Assembly: GCA_016218725.1 (NCBI GenBank)
Contig: JACRDB010000137.1
Span: 24,735 to 88,734, forward strand
Direction of reading: 5' to 3'
DNA from: Deltaproteobacteria bacterium
Lineage (GTDB): Bacteria > Myxococcota_A > Polyangia > Polyangiales > Ga0077539
DNA length: 64,000 nucleotides
Shown: piece by piece, positions 34,693 to 42,617 of the stretch
Layout: each line of letters starts with the position of its first letter
Position numbering within the stretch: the stretch's first letter is position 1
Made by a program: the position numbers and the translations under genes
Notes under the pieces: generated by a model
Databases searched by the model: none
What the model saw: only the letters and a program-made list of their open reading frames with translations
What the model was told of the DNA's origin: nothing

Positions 34693-36681
34693 ATGATCAC
34701 CCTCCCGACCCCAGTGGTCACCAGCATGGAAGAAGCCACCGCCCGCGAGTGGGTGGTCACCAACGGCCTCGGGGGCTACGCCGCGGGCACCGTGTCCGGC
34801 GTGGCCACCCGGCGCTACCACGGCCTGCTGGTCGCGGCCCGCACCCCGCCCCGGGGCCGCCAGGTGCTCGTCTCCCACCTGGACGAGACCGTCGCCCTGG
34901 GCGAGCACCAGACGGACCTCTCGGTGCACGCCTTCCCGGGCACCCTCCACCCCAGGGGAGACCGGCACCTGGTGGCCTTCTCCCTGGACCCGCTCCCCGT
35001 GTGGCGCTGGCGCATCGGCGAGGTGCTCCTGGAGCGCACCGTGTGCATGGTCCACGGGCAGAACACCACCGTGGTGCGCTACACCCTGGTGGACGCCCCG
35101 AGCGCCATCGCCTTGCGGGTGCAGCCCTTCGGGGCCTTCCGGGACTTCCACCACCACGCCCGGGAGAACGGCGCCGCGAGGCTCCGCGCGGAGCTGCGCC
35201 CGGGCAGGGCCGTCCTGCGCCCCTACGACGACTACCCGGCGGTCACCGTCGCCGCCCCCGGGGTCTTCACCGAGGAGCCCCAGTGGTGGCGGAACTTCTC
35301 CCACGCCCTGGAGGCCGAGCGGGGCCTGGACCACCTGGAGGACCTGTTCACTCCGGGGTATTTCACCCTCTGCCTCGGCCGGGGAGAGTCCTCCTGGGTG
35401 GTGCTGTCCTCGGAGCCCGACCTGCCCCCGGAGCCCCTGCGCTGCGAGCCCTCGGCCCGCGCGAGGCTCCAGGCCCTCGTGCCGCCGGACACCCGCGACC
35501 CCAGGGTCGCCGCCCTGCACCTGGCGGTGGACGCCTACCGGGCCGAGTGCGCCTCGCCGCCCGCGCTCCTGGCGGGGCACCCGTGGTTCGAAGACTGGGG
35601 CCGGGACACGCTCATCGCCTTCACCGGCGCGTACCTGGTCCCTCGGCGCTTCGAGGAGGGTCGCGCCGTGCTCGCGGCCTTCGCCCAGGCCATGGACCGG
35701 GGCATGCTCCCCAACCGCTTCCCGGACGCGGGCGGGGCGGACTACAACACCGTGGACGCGTCGCTGTGGTTCTTCCACGCCGCCCGGCGGTACGTGCACT
35801 ACACCCAGGACCACGCCTTCCTCCGGGACGTGCTCTATCCCTCCCTGCGAGAGATCGAGCGGTGGTACCGCCAGGGCACCCGCTACGGCATCCACGCCAC
35901 GCGCGAGGGCTTGATCGCCGCGGGCGAGCGCGGCGTGCAGCTCACCTGGATGGACGCCAAGGTCGGGGACTGGGTGGTCACCCCTCGCCACGGGTGCCCC
36001 GTGGAGATCAACGCCCTGTGGCATGCGGGGCTCAAGACCCTCGCCCACTTCGCCGCGAGGCTCGGCCACGACGGCGACGCGGGCGCATACCAGTTCAGCG
36101 CCGAGGGCGTCCGCGAGGCCTTCCGCGCCCGCTTCTGGAACCCCTCCCGGGGCTACCTCTACGACGTGGTGCCCGAGGACCCGGGCGCCCCTGGTGACGG
36201 GAGCGTGCGCCCCAACGCCCTCTACGCCGTCGCGCTCCCGGGCGAGCTCCTCCCGCCCGAACAGGAAGCCGCCGTGGTGTCCCGCGCCCGGAGCGACCTC
36301 CTGGTGCCCTTCGGGCTGCGCACGCTCTCGCCGGACGACACGGCGTACAAGGGCCACTACCGCGGTGACCCGCTGTCACGCGACGGGGCCTACCACCAGG
36401 GCACCGCGTGGCCCTTCCTCCTCGGGGTGTACGCCTCCGCCGTGGTGCGCCACGCCGCCCGCGAGGACCGCCTGGAGCCCGCCCGCCACGAGGTCCTCGC
36501 CCTCTACGAGTGGCTCCCGGTGGCCCTGGAGACCTTCGGCCTCGGACACCTCCCGGAGGTGCTCGACGGGGACCCGCCCCACCGCTTCGGGGGTTGCTTC
36601 GCCCAGGCCTGGAGCGACTGTGAGGCCCTCCGCGCCATCGTCGAGGACGGCTACGGAAGAGGCCCGCCGGACACGCTGTAG
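34693..36681 (+). CDS. Amylo-alpha-1,6-glucosidase (glycogen-debranching-type enzyme)
   Basis: 662 residues from ATG 34693. WVVTNGLGGYAAGTVSGVAT and RRYHGLLVAART are the N-terminal domain of bacterial/archaeal GDE proteins; HPWFEDWGRDTLIAFTG, PNRFPDAGGADYNTVDASLW and QLTWMDAKVGDWVVTPRHG belong to the (alpha/alpha)6 catalytic barrel; YHQGTAWPFLLGVYA is in the last part. The family hydrolyses alpha-1,6 branch points in glycogen. No glycogen synthase or phosphorylase is beside it. Length is usual for the type. It is transcribed alone. Confidence 0.9.
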   Translation: MITLPTPVVTSMEEATAREWVVTNGLGGYAAGTVSGVATRRYHGLLVAARTPPRGRQVLVSHLDETVALGEHQTDLSVHAFPGTLHPRGDRHLVAFSLDPLPVWRWRIGEVLLERTVCMVHGQNTTVVRYTLVDAPSAIALRVQPFGAFRDFHHHARENGAARLRAELRPGRAVLRPYDDYPAVTVAAPGVFTEEPQWWRNFSHALEAERGLDHLEDLFTPGYFTLCLGRGESSWVVLSSEPDLPPEPLRCEPSARARLQALVPPDTRDPRVAALHLAVDAYRAECASPPALLAGHPWFEDWGRDTLIAFTGAYLVPRRFEEGRAVLAAFAQAMDRGMLPNRFPDAGGADYNTVDASLWFFHAARRYVHYTQDHAFLRDVLYPSLREIERWYRQGTRYGIHATREGLIAAGERGVQLTWMDAKVGDWVVTPRHGCPVEINALWHAGLKTLAHFAARLGHDGDAGAYQFSAEGVREAFRARFWNPSRGYLYDVVPEDPGAPGDGSVRPNALYAVALPGELLPPEQEAAVVSRARSDLLVPFGLRTLSPDDTAYKGHYRGDPLSRDGAYHQGTAWPFLLGVYASAVVRHAAREDRLEPARHEVLALYEWLPVALETFGLGHLPEVLDGDPPHRFGGCFAQAWSDCEALRAIVEDGYGRGPPDTL

Positions 36682-36761
36682 GGCGCTGTAGGTGCGCGCC
36701 TCCTTCGGGCGTGAGCTCGGTCAAAGAGCGCGCCTCTGGCGGGTGCTACGCTCCGGCGTCG

Positions 36762-37580
36762 ATGCGTTGGTACGACCTGGATGACCTGGAGCAGCGCGAC
36801 GCGCGCTTGATCGAGCGCCTGGTGGCGGTGACCGACCGCGTGCTCAAGCCCTGGTTCCGCGCCGAGGTGCGGGGCCTGGAGCGGATCCCCGAGGGGGCGG
36901 CGCTCTACGTGGGCAACCACAACGCGGGGCTCATGACCCCGGACACCTTCCTCTTCGGGGCGGCGGTGTACCACGCCCGGGGCCTCGGGGACGTGCCCTA
37001 CGGGCTCGGGCACGAGGTGGCCATCGGGCTGCCAGGGATCAACCAGGTGATCGTGCCGCTGGGCGCCGTCCGGGCCAGCCACGAGAACGCCCACCGGCTC
37101 TTCCAGGCCGGGCGCAAGGTGCTGGTCTACCCGGGTGGGGACTTCGACGCGATGCGCCCCTACCGCCACCGGGACCGCATCGTGTTCGGCGGTCGCCGGG
37201 GCTACCTCAAGCTCGCGCTCCGCGAGGCGGTGCCCATCGTCCCGGTGGTGGCCGCCGGGGCCCACGCCACCTTCCGCATCCTCGATGACGGCCGGTGGCT
37301 CGCGCGGCTCCTGCGCGCCGATCGGCTCCTGCGCATCAAGGTGTGGCCCATCACCCTGTGCCTCCCCTGGGGGCTCCTGGTGGGCCCCGGGCTCTTCTAC
37401 CTCCCGTGGCCTACGAGAATCCTCATCGAGGCCCTGGAGCCCATCCGCTTCGAGCGCACCGGCCCCGAGGCCGCCGCCGACGAGGCCTACGTGCGCGCGT
37501 GCGCCGACCGCGTCGAGGGCACCATGCAGGCCGCCCTCACGCGCCTTGCCCGGGCGAGGGAGGCGCTGAAACACAAATAA
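36762..37580 (+). CDS. TMEM68/DGAT-like acyltransferase
   Basis: 272 residues from ATG 36762 (a GTG at 36711 is possible). YVGNHNAGLMTPDTFLFG corresponds to the first acyltransferase block, with His but the Asp displaced from the usual H-x4-D; QAGRKVLVYPGGDFDAMRPY is the second block, typical of TMEM68-like members, and YLKLALREAVPIVPVVAAGA follows. A hydrophobic helix (LCLPWGLLVGPGLFYLPW) near residue 200 suggests membrane binding. The group acylates glycerolipids or wax/triacylglycerol precursors. Specific substrate unknown. It ends 39 bases before the convergent SGNH gene. Confidence 0.75.
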   Translation: MRWYDLDDLEQRDARLIERLVAVTDRVLKPWFRAEVRGLERIPEGAALYVGNHNAGLMTPDTFLFGAAVYHARGLGDVPYGLGHEVAIGLPGINQVIVPLGAVRASHENAHRLFQAGRKVLVYPGGDFDAMRPYRHRDRIVFGGRRGYLKLALREAVPIVPVVAAGAHATFRILDDGRWLARLLRADRLLRIKVWPITLCLPWGLLVGPGLFYLPWPTRILIEALEPIRFERTGPEAAADEAYVRACADRVEGTMQAALTRLARAREALKHK

Positions 37581-37599
37581 TTTCAAGGAGTTATAGAAT

Positions 37600-37617
37600 C
37601 GTTACGGCGCGGTAACG
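37600..37617. terminator. Possible bidirectional hairpin between convergent genes
   Basis: CGTTAC-GGCGCG-GTAACG gives a 6-bp stem with a 6-base loop in the 39-base gap between the acyltransferase stop and the SGNH gene stop. Surrounding bases are unusually AT-rich (37575-37600). The stem is short and has no U-tract on either side, so the call is tentative. Confidence 0.3.
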
Positions 37618-37619
37618 GT

Positions 37620-38591
37620 TCACGGCACGCGGTAGGTGCCGTCCACGGCCTCGAAGAAGAGCCTGCGGAGCTCGTGGTGGCCGCGGTCGTTCGGGTGGAT
37701 GCAGTCGGCGAACCAGCGGGTGGGGTCCCGGGGGTCATACCACTGGTTCTCCATCTCCGTGGCGTGGTGCCCGTGGCCGTGGAAGTGCCCGAGGGCGTCC
37801 ACCACGGAGAAGCTCAGCTCCCGCCCCAGGGCCACGAAGCGGTCCCTCCAGACGTCCAGGGCCCTCACGAACTGAGGCAGCCGCAGGTTGAAGAAGCAGT
37901 TCTCGATGAAGCCCTCGCCGTCGCTCGGGTCGTACACGTTGGAGAGGTACACGGACACGCCGTCGGGGAAGTTCGCGCGGTCCTGGAGGAACGCCACCGT
38001 GGCCCGGATGTTGGCCACGGCCTCCGTGAGGATCCGCGCGGTGGGGTCCTGCCCCGTGGCGATGGCCAGCTGCAGGTCGTTCCCGCCGATGGTGACCACC
38101 ACCACCGAGTGGCCCATCAAGGGCAGGCGCCCCCGCAGCGTGGCGAGCTGGTTCTGCCGCATGGTGGTGGTGGTGGCGCCGCCCATGGCGAGGTTCATCA
38201 CCGTCACCGGGTGCCCGTAGCGCGTGGCCAGGTCTACGCCCATGCCCGCCATGGTGGACGGGTCGTTGGTCGCGAGCTGGTTGGGGTACCGCAGCGCCGT
38301 GCGCGAGGCCCCCACCCCCGCGGAGATCGAGTCCCCCAGCACGATCACCCGCGCGGCGTCCATGGGCCGCTGCCCCATCGGGACAAAGCTGTCGTGGCCC
38401 CGCATGACCATCGGGCCCGTGTCCGCCGGGGCGGTGGTGTCCGCGGGGGTGTTGGTGTCCGCCGGGGCGGCGCTGTCCGTGGGGGCGGTGTCCGCGGGGG
38501 AGGCGTCTCCCGCGTCGTTCGGGGTGGTGACGGGGGTGCCTCCGCAGCCAGGCGCCGCCGCCAGCAGGAGCGCCCAAAGCAGGGTTCGCAT
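37620..38591 (-). CDS. SGNH/GDSL-family hydrolase lipoprotein
   Basis: 323 residues from ATG 38591. LLWALLLAAAPGC is a lipobox (Cys about 16); a D/T/P/A-rich linker of about 50 residues follows. The SGNH blocks are present: VIVLGDSISAGVGASR (Ser), MNLAMGGATT (Gly), VTIGGNDLQLAIA (Asn) and ADCIHPNDRGHHELR (Asp and His). It should be an outer-membrane or periplasmic esterase, lipase or carbohydrate deacetylase. GHFHGHGHHATEMENQWY is a His-rich loop that might bind metal. It reads alone, converging on the acyltransferase. Confidence 0.85.
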   Translation of the reverse strand: MRTLLWALLLAAAPGCGGTPVTTPNDAGDASPADTAPTDSAAPADTNTPADTTAPADTGPMVMRGHDSFVPMGQRPMDAARVIVLGDSISAGVGASRTALRYPNQLATNDPSTMAGMGVDLATRYGHPVTVMNLAMGGATTTTMRQNQLATLRGRLPLMGHSVVVVTIGGNDLQLAIATGQDPTARILTEAVANIRATVAFLQDRANFPDGVSVYLSNVYDPSDGEGFIENCFFNLRLPQFVRALDVWRDRFVALGRELSFSVVDALGHFHGHGHHATEMENQWYDPRDPTRWFADCIHPNDRGHHELRRLFFEAVDGTYRVP

Positions 38592-38646
38592 GCCCCGGAG
38601 GATCACCACAACGCCCCTCCGACGCAAGGCCCCGGGCAGGGCGCCG

Positions 38647-39465
38647 TCACCGCAGGCGCAGGGCCTCCACCTGGCGGCCCGTGGTGCCCGTGTTCACCAC
38701 GGCCTCGTCGCCGGAGAACAGCACCACCGCGGCCACCGCCGCCGCGGTCACCAGCACCGCCCCGGTGACCCCCCAGAACACCGGGCTGGCCAGCACCGAG
38801 CGCCCCCCGGGAGGGTGCGGGGTGCGCCCCGCAGGTCGCTGCGCGCCGCTGCGGACGAGGCGCGCCCCGGGCAGCGCGGTGAGCTCCCAACGGAGCGGGA
38901 GGAACCCCTCGGCGGTGACGTCCACGGTGTGCGCGCCCGGGTCGAAGACAAGCTCCCGGCGCGCCCCGCTGCCGGGGACCGGGGCGCCGTCCTGGCGCAC
39001 GGCCGCGGCGGGCAGGAGGTCGGTGACGGTGAGCGTCGCGAGGGCGGCCTGGGACTCGCGCTGGAGCCGCACGGCCTCGGCGCGGCGCGCGGCGTCGCGG
39101 GTAGGGTCGCTCAACCGGAGGTAGTCCCCGAAGGCCTCGAGGGCCTCGCGGTGGCGCCCGAGGCGCACCAGGGCGTTGGCGATGTTGAACACCGTGCTCG
39201 GGCGCTCGACCAGGGCCCGGGAGCGCTGGAAGTACGCCAGGGCCTCGCCCCAGCGCTCCCGGTCGGCGAAGGAGACGCCCTCGTCGAAGAGCGTGCGGGC
39301 CTCGGCCTGAGCCTCCGCGGTCTGCGCGAGCCCCGCGGCGGGCAGGAGCGCGAGGGCGAGCGCGAGCAGCGCCCCGGGGGCCCGACGCGGCACTACCAGC
39401 CAGCAGACGAGGCGCGAGGGCCTCGGCCTTCGGGCCGAGGGTGAAGCGCCCCCAGCAGTTCCCAT
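38647..39465 (-). CDS. TPR protein with PEGA-like domain
   Basis: Signal segment (APGALLALALALLPAAGLA), then TPR-like helices (AEARTLFDEGVSFADRERW, EALAYFQRSRALVERPSTV, FNIANALVRLGRHREALEAF), a PEGA-like beta segment (DPGAHTVDVTAEGFLP), and a near C-terminal membrane helix (WGVTGAVLVTAAAVAAVVLF). The start is unclear: ATG 39465 is listed, but ATG 39510 and GTG 39393 are also in frame. This 5' end is next to the TnpB element, so the original start may have been altered. The design (TPR, PEGA, membrane helix) is common in Myxococcota. Function unknown. Confidence 0.65.
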   Translation of the reverse strand: MGTAGGASPSARRPRPSRLVCWLVVPRRAPGALLALALALLPAAGLAQTAEAQAEARTLFDEGVSFADRERWGEALAYFQRSRALVERPSTVFNIANALVRLGRHREALEAFGDYLRLSDPTRDAARRAEAVRLQRESQAALATLTVTDLLPAAAVRQDGAPVPGSGARRELVFDPGAHTVDVTAEGFLPLRWELTALPGARLVRSGAQRPAGRTPHPPGGRSVLASPVFWGVTGAVLVTAAAVAAVVLFSGDEAVVNTGTTGRQVEALRLR

Positions 39466-39542
39466 GCGCGCCAGGAAATGACCGATGCTCTGTTGCAGGT
39501 GCTTGAACACTCAGGTGTAGTGGTACTGCAAGGTCAAGGGTA

Positions 39543-40766
39543 ATGGATCACCGGGTGGTCGAAATCGCGTGGTCGCCGCGGACGGAGGCCGAATGGGCGA
39601 CCTTCACCGCGGCACGCAGCGCGGCGGCGAACCTCTGGAACAAACTCGTGTCAATGCACGCGGTGGTCCGACGCTTGCAGTGGGCGTGGCCCTCCAAGAC
39701 ACGCTGGGAGCAGTGGGCCCGGGGGCGCTTCCCGGGCCTGTCGGCGCAGTCGGTCCAGCAGATGGTGCAGGACTTCTGCGACACCCTCACGTCGACCACC
39801 AGGGCACGCAAGGTGCACAAAGCCGCCGGGGAGGAGAGCACCCAGCGCTTCCCCTGGCGCTGCCAGCACCGCTACCGAGACGTGCCCTACACCAACCAGG
39901 AGGCCAGGATCGAGGACGGCGTTCTGCGCCTGCCACACGGCCGTGGGGGTGGGGTGTTGCGGGTGATGCTCCCCAAGGGCCTCAAACTCCCGGGACGGCT
40001 GATGGAGGCACAGCTCGCCTTCGGCGTGGTGCGCCTGGTCTGCGCGGTGCCCAAGACCATGCCCTCCCCCGAGGCGCCCGTCCTCGGCGTGGATCTCGGG
40101 GTCAACACCCTCCTCGGGGCCACCGACGGGGCGCGCGCGGTGCTGGTGTCGGGACGCGAGGCCAAGGCCATCGTCCGCTACCGCGACAAGGCCCTCGCGG
40201 CGCTCACCTCCAGAATCGACCGCTCGAAGGCCGGGAGCCGGCGTCGCAAGGAGCTGGCGCGGGCGCGTCACCGGATGCTGGCCAAGAGTGCCCGGAGGCT
40301 CCGGGACTTGCTCCACAAGGCGACGCGCGCCGTGGCCCGTGCCTTCCCCGAGCATCGCGTGGTGGTCGGTAAGCCCTTCAACGACGCAGCGCGGAAGCTA
40401 GGTCGCAGGCAAGCCCAGCAGGTCTCCAACGCCAGCAACGCGAAGCTCATCGCGATGCTGGCCTACAAGCTCCAAGGCGCCACCAAGGTGCCCGAGCCCT
40501 ACAGCTCGCAGACGTGCCCCGGCTGCGGGTGTCGGCAGGTGTGCCGACGTGTGTATAGGTGCGCGGCGTGCGGCTGGTCCGCACCGCGTGACGTGGTGGG
40601 CGCGGTGAACATCCGCTGCATCGGACTGCACGGGGGGATGCTCCCCGGCCAGCCGGTGCCGACGCGGATCGCGTTCGTGCGCCCTCTGCGCAAGTATCCT
40701 GGAGCGCCCCCCGTGGGCACACCAGGTAGGCCCGGGGGAACCCCGGCTCCCAGGGGGGTAGCGTGA
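39543..40766 (+). CDS. tnpB: TnpB-family RNA-guided nuclease homologue with altered RuvC-II residue
   Basis: 407 residues. RuvC-I is VLGVDLGVNTLLGATDG (Asp 184); RuvC-III lies in WSAPRDVVGAVNI (Asp 350); the zinc finger uses CPGC (325, 328) and CAAC (340, 343). In the related sequences I know, RuvC-II reads VVGEPFNDAA; here it is VVGKPFNDAARKLG, with Lys 277 in the Glu position (codon AAG at 40371, one base from GAG). TnpB uses omega-RNA to cut DNA next to a TAM; with the Glu lost it may bind without cutting. A Pro/Gly-rich 45-residue C-terminal tail follows the finger. Confidence 0.88.
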   Translation: MDHRVVEIAWSPRTEAEWATFTAARSAAANLWNKLVSMHAVVRRLQWAWPSKTRWEQWARGRFPGLSAQSVQQMVQDFCDTLTSTTRARKVHKAAGEESTQRFPWRCQHRYRDVPYTNQEARIEDGVLRLPHGRGGGVLRVMLPKGLKLPGRLMEAQLAFGVVRLVCAVPKTMPSPEAPVLGVDLGVNTLLGATDGARAVLVSGREAKAIVRYRDKALAALTSRIDRSKAGSRRRKELARARHRMLAKSARRLRDLLHKATRAVARAFPEHRVVVGKPFNDAARKLGRRQAQQVSNASNAKLIAMLAYKLQGATKVPEPYSSQTCPGCGCRQVCRRVYRCAACGWSAPRDVVGAVNIRCIGLHGGMLPGQPVPTRIAFVRPLRKYPGAPPVGTPGRPGGTPAPRGVA

Positions 40767-40843
40767 GCACCCTTCCGGGTGTAGCTCGCGGGGCCCAAAC
40801 GCCTCCGAGAAGCCTCTGCCCTTCAGGGCGGGGAGGTTCACCA
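40720..40843 (+). ncRNA. Putative omega-RNA scaffold at the IS right end
   Basis: TnpB elements make a guide RNA from the 3' end of tnpB through the right end. Two hairpins are visible: CACCCTTCCGGGTG (40769-40782) and CCTCTGCCC-TTCA-GGGCGGGGAGG (40813-40836, with a small bulge). The scaffold would end at about GGTTCAC, with the guide taken from the bases after it. The 5' limit is unknown and is an estimate; the RNA probably overlaps the tnpB coding end. Confidence 0.45.
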
Positions 40844-42313
40844 TTCCCTCACGGTGTTTGATGGTCGCCCCGCGCGGACTCCGGAGTCCGCGGCCTCGCG
40901 TGGCGCAGGGTCCCGCGCGGGGGAGGGCCCTGCGGGCGCCTCGGGGGTCGCCGCGTAGGGGCCCTCCCCCGGGAAGAGCGCCGGCGGTCGCGGGGCCACG
41001 GACGCCCCCCGCCGGGCGCTCCCTCGGGGTGGGGTGGGGGTGGGGTGGCTCGCCGCGGGCGCCGCGGGCGGAGCCCTCACGACGACCGCGGGCGCCGGGA
41101 CGGGGGTGGCGAGGGGTGGGGAGGGGGCGGGGGCCGGCGTTGGCGTCGTAGACGCTGGCAGAGCCGTCGTTTGCGAGGTCACCGGGAGCGCCGCGGGAGG
41201 CGTCCGGGGCTGCAGGAGGACGTGCATGCCGGTGCCCAGGGCCACGCCCACGCCCAGGATCCCGAGGGCGAGGAGCGGCCGTCGCTTCAGGCGCTGGACG
41301 CCCGACGAGAACGACCAGCTCACGTGGGTGTTGGCGCGCGGGGCCTGGGCCTCGGCCTCCGTGGGCGTGGGCCTGGGGGTCGTGGGCACGGTGTCCGAGG
41401 TGTCCCCGAGGGCCTCGGCGACCTGCGGGTCGTCCACCGCCGAGGCGAGCTCCAGGGGCGTCGCCTGGAGGGCCTGGAGGAACTCCTGCATGGTGCGGTA
41501 GCGCGTGGCGCGGTCCCGCACGAGCGCGCGCTCCAGCGCGGCGGTGACGGCCTCCGGGAGCTCCGGCGCGAGGCGCTGGAGGGGCTCCGGGGTGCTGTTC
41601 GTGAGCGCCAGGAGCACCGCCGTGGGGTGGGGCCCATCGAAGGGCAGCACGCCGGTGAGGGTCTCGTACCAGGTGACGCCCATGGACCACACGTCGGCCC
41701 CGGCGTCCAGGTCCGAGGCGCCCGCGGCCTGCTCCGGGGACATGTAGTACGGCGTCCCCATGATGGTGCCCGTGACCGTGGCCATGGTGCGCGCCTGCGA
41801 CCGGAAGCGCGCGATGCCAAAATCCAGGAGCTTGGGCACGAGCGCGCCGCTCGGGTCCCGGTGCAGGAAGATGTTCTCGGGCTTGACGTCCCGGTGCACG
41901 ATGGCGCTCGCGTGGGCCGCCGCCAGCGCGTCCATCACGGGCAGGAGCACCGCCGCGGCCTCGGGCAGGGTGAGCCTCCCGCGGCGCTCCAGGAGCGACG
42001 CCAGGTTGCGCCCCTGGAGGCGCTCCAGCACCAGGAACACGGTCCCGTCCGCGGCGGAGCCCATGTCCAGCACGTCCACCACGTGGCGGTGCGTGAGCGT
42101 GGCGGCGGTGCGGGCCTCGGCCAGGAAGCGCCGCACCACGCCCGGGTCCCGGGCGTAGTCATGATGCAGGATCTTCACCGCCACCGGGCGGCGGGTCCAC
42201 ACATGCGTCCCGGCGAAGACCGTCCCCATGCCCCCGCGGCCGAGCAGCCGCTCCAGTCGGTAGCGCTCCGCCAGGGTGGTCCCGAGGCGCTCCTCGTCGG
42301 TGAGTATCGGCAT
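40838..42313 (-). CDS. Ser/Thr protein kinase with membrane helix and Pro/Ala-rich tail
   Basis: 491 residues from ATG 42313 (GTG 42331 is possible). Kinase motifs: LLGRGGMGTVFAGTHV, VAVKILHHDY, IVHRDVKPENIFLH, LLDFGIARF and GTPYYMSPEQAAG, all intact. A membrane helix (LLALGILGVGVALGTGMHVLL) near residue 350 is followed by about 120 Pro/Ala/Thr-rich residues, presumably periplasmic, with no recognised sensor domain. The stop TGA (40840-40838) lies within the right end of the TnpB element, so the natural C-terminus may have been lost by the insertion. Confidence 0.9.
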   Translation of the reverse strand: MPILTDEERLGTTLAERYRLERLLGRGGMGTVFAGTHVWTRRPVAVKILHHDYARDPGVVRRFLAEARTAATLTHRHVVDVLDMGSAADGTVFLVLERLQGRNLASLLERRGRLTLPEAAAVLLPVMDALAAAHASAIVHRDVKPENIFLHRDPSGALVPKLLDFGIARFRSQARTMATVTGTIMGTPYYMSPEQAAGASDLDAGADVWSMGVTWYETLTGVLPFDGPHPTAVLLALTNSTPEPLQRLAPELPEAVTAALERALVRDRATRYRTMQEFLQALQATPLELASAVDDPQVAEALGDTSDTVPTTPRPTPTEAEAQAPRANTHVSWSFSSGVQRLKRRPLLALGILGVGVALGTGMHVLLQPRTPPAALPVTSQTTALPASTTPTPAPAPSPPLATPVPAPAVVVRAPPAAPAASHPTPTPPRGSARRGASVAPRPPALFPGEGPYAATPEAPAGPSPARDPAPREAADSGVRAGRPSNTVREW

Positions 42314-42357
42314 GGCGGGGTCGAGACCCACCCCAGCCTAGCACCCTTTGCCCCTCC

Positions 42358-42510
42358 TCACGCCAGGGCGATGGGCACCTCCCGCACCACCCGGCCGGCG
42401 ACCCACCAGCGGCAGCACATCCCGCCGTCGCGGGGCCAGTGGACCGTCAGGGTGAGGAACTCCCCGAGGATGAGCACGCCGCCGTAGGGGCCGAGGTCGC
42501 GGAAGATCAT
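42358..42510 (-). CDS. Possible small protein, 50 residues
   Basis: ATG 42510 opens MIFRDLGPYGGVLILGEFL, then TLTVHWPRDGGMCCRWWVAG, ending PIALA. It lies 44 bases upstream of the kinase on the same strand and opposite the start region of the radical SAM gene. The composition (aromatic, beta-like) is not typical of a shadow frame, and the gap would otherwise be empty. Function unknown; no signal peptide. Confidence 0.4.
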   Translation of the reverse strand: MIFRDLGPYGGVLILGEFLTLTVHWPRDGGMCCRWWVAGRVVREVPIALA

Positions 42511-42617
42511 GGTCGTTGGTGTTGCCAACGGCCGCCCGGGCAGGGGCCTCAAGGTGGACCGTGGCGGATTGTGGCGCCCGCGCCGCACCCCCCACGGTCG
42601 TGCTACGGTGCCGCGGG

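Larger units (their letters stand above)
39511..40843 (+). mobile_element. IS1341-type (TnpB-only) insertion sequence
   Basis: A single tnpB gene with no tnpA, followed by a 3' end that fits IS200/IS605 right ends: AGCCTCTGCCCTTCAGGGCG then GGGAGGTTCAC (40811-40841), a GC stem with a TTCA loop. The right boundary is placed near 40843. The left boundary is a guess; the 30 bases ahead of tnpB (39511-39542) are less GC-rich than neighbours and directly abut the TPR-PEGA gene. Without tnpA it can move only with help in trans, or may be fixed. No target duplication is expected for this family. Confidence 0.75.
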
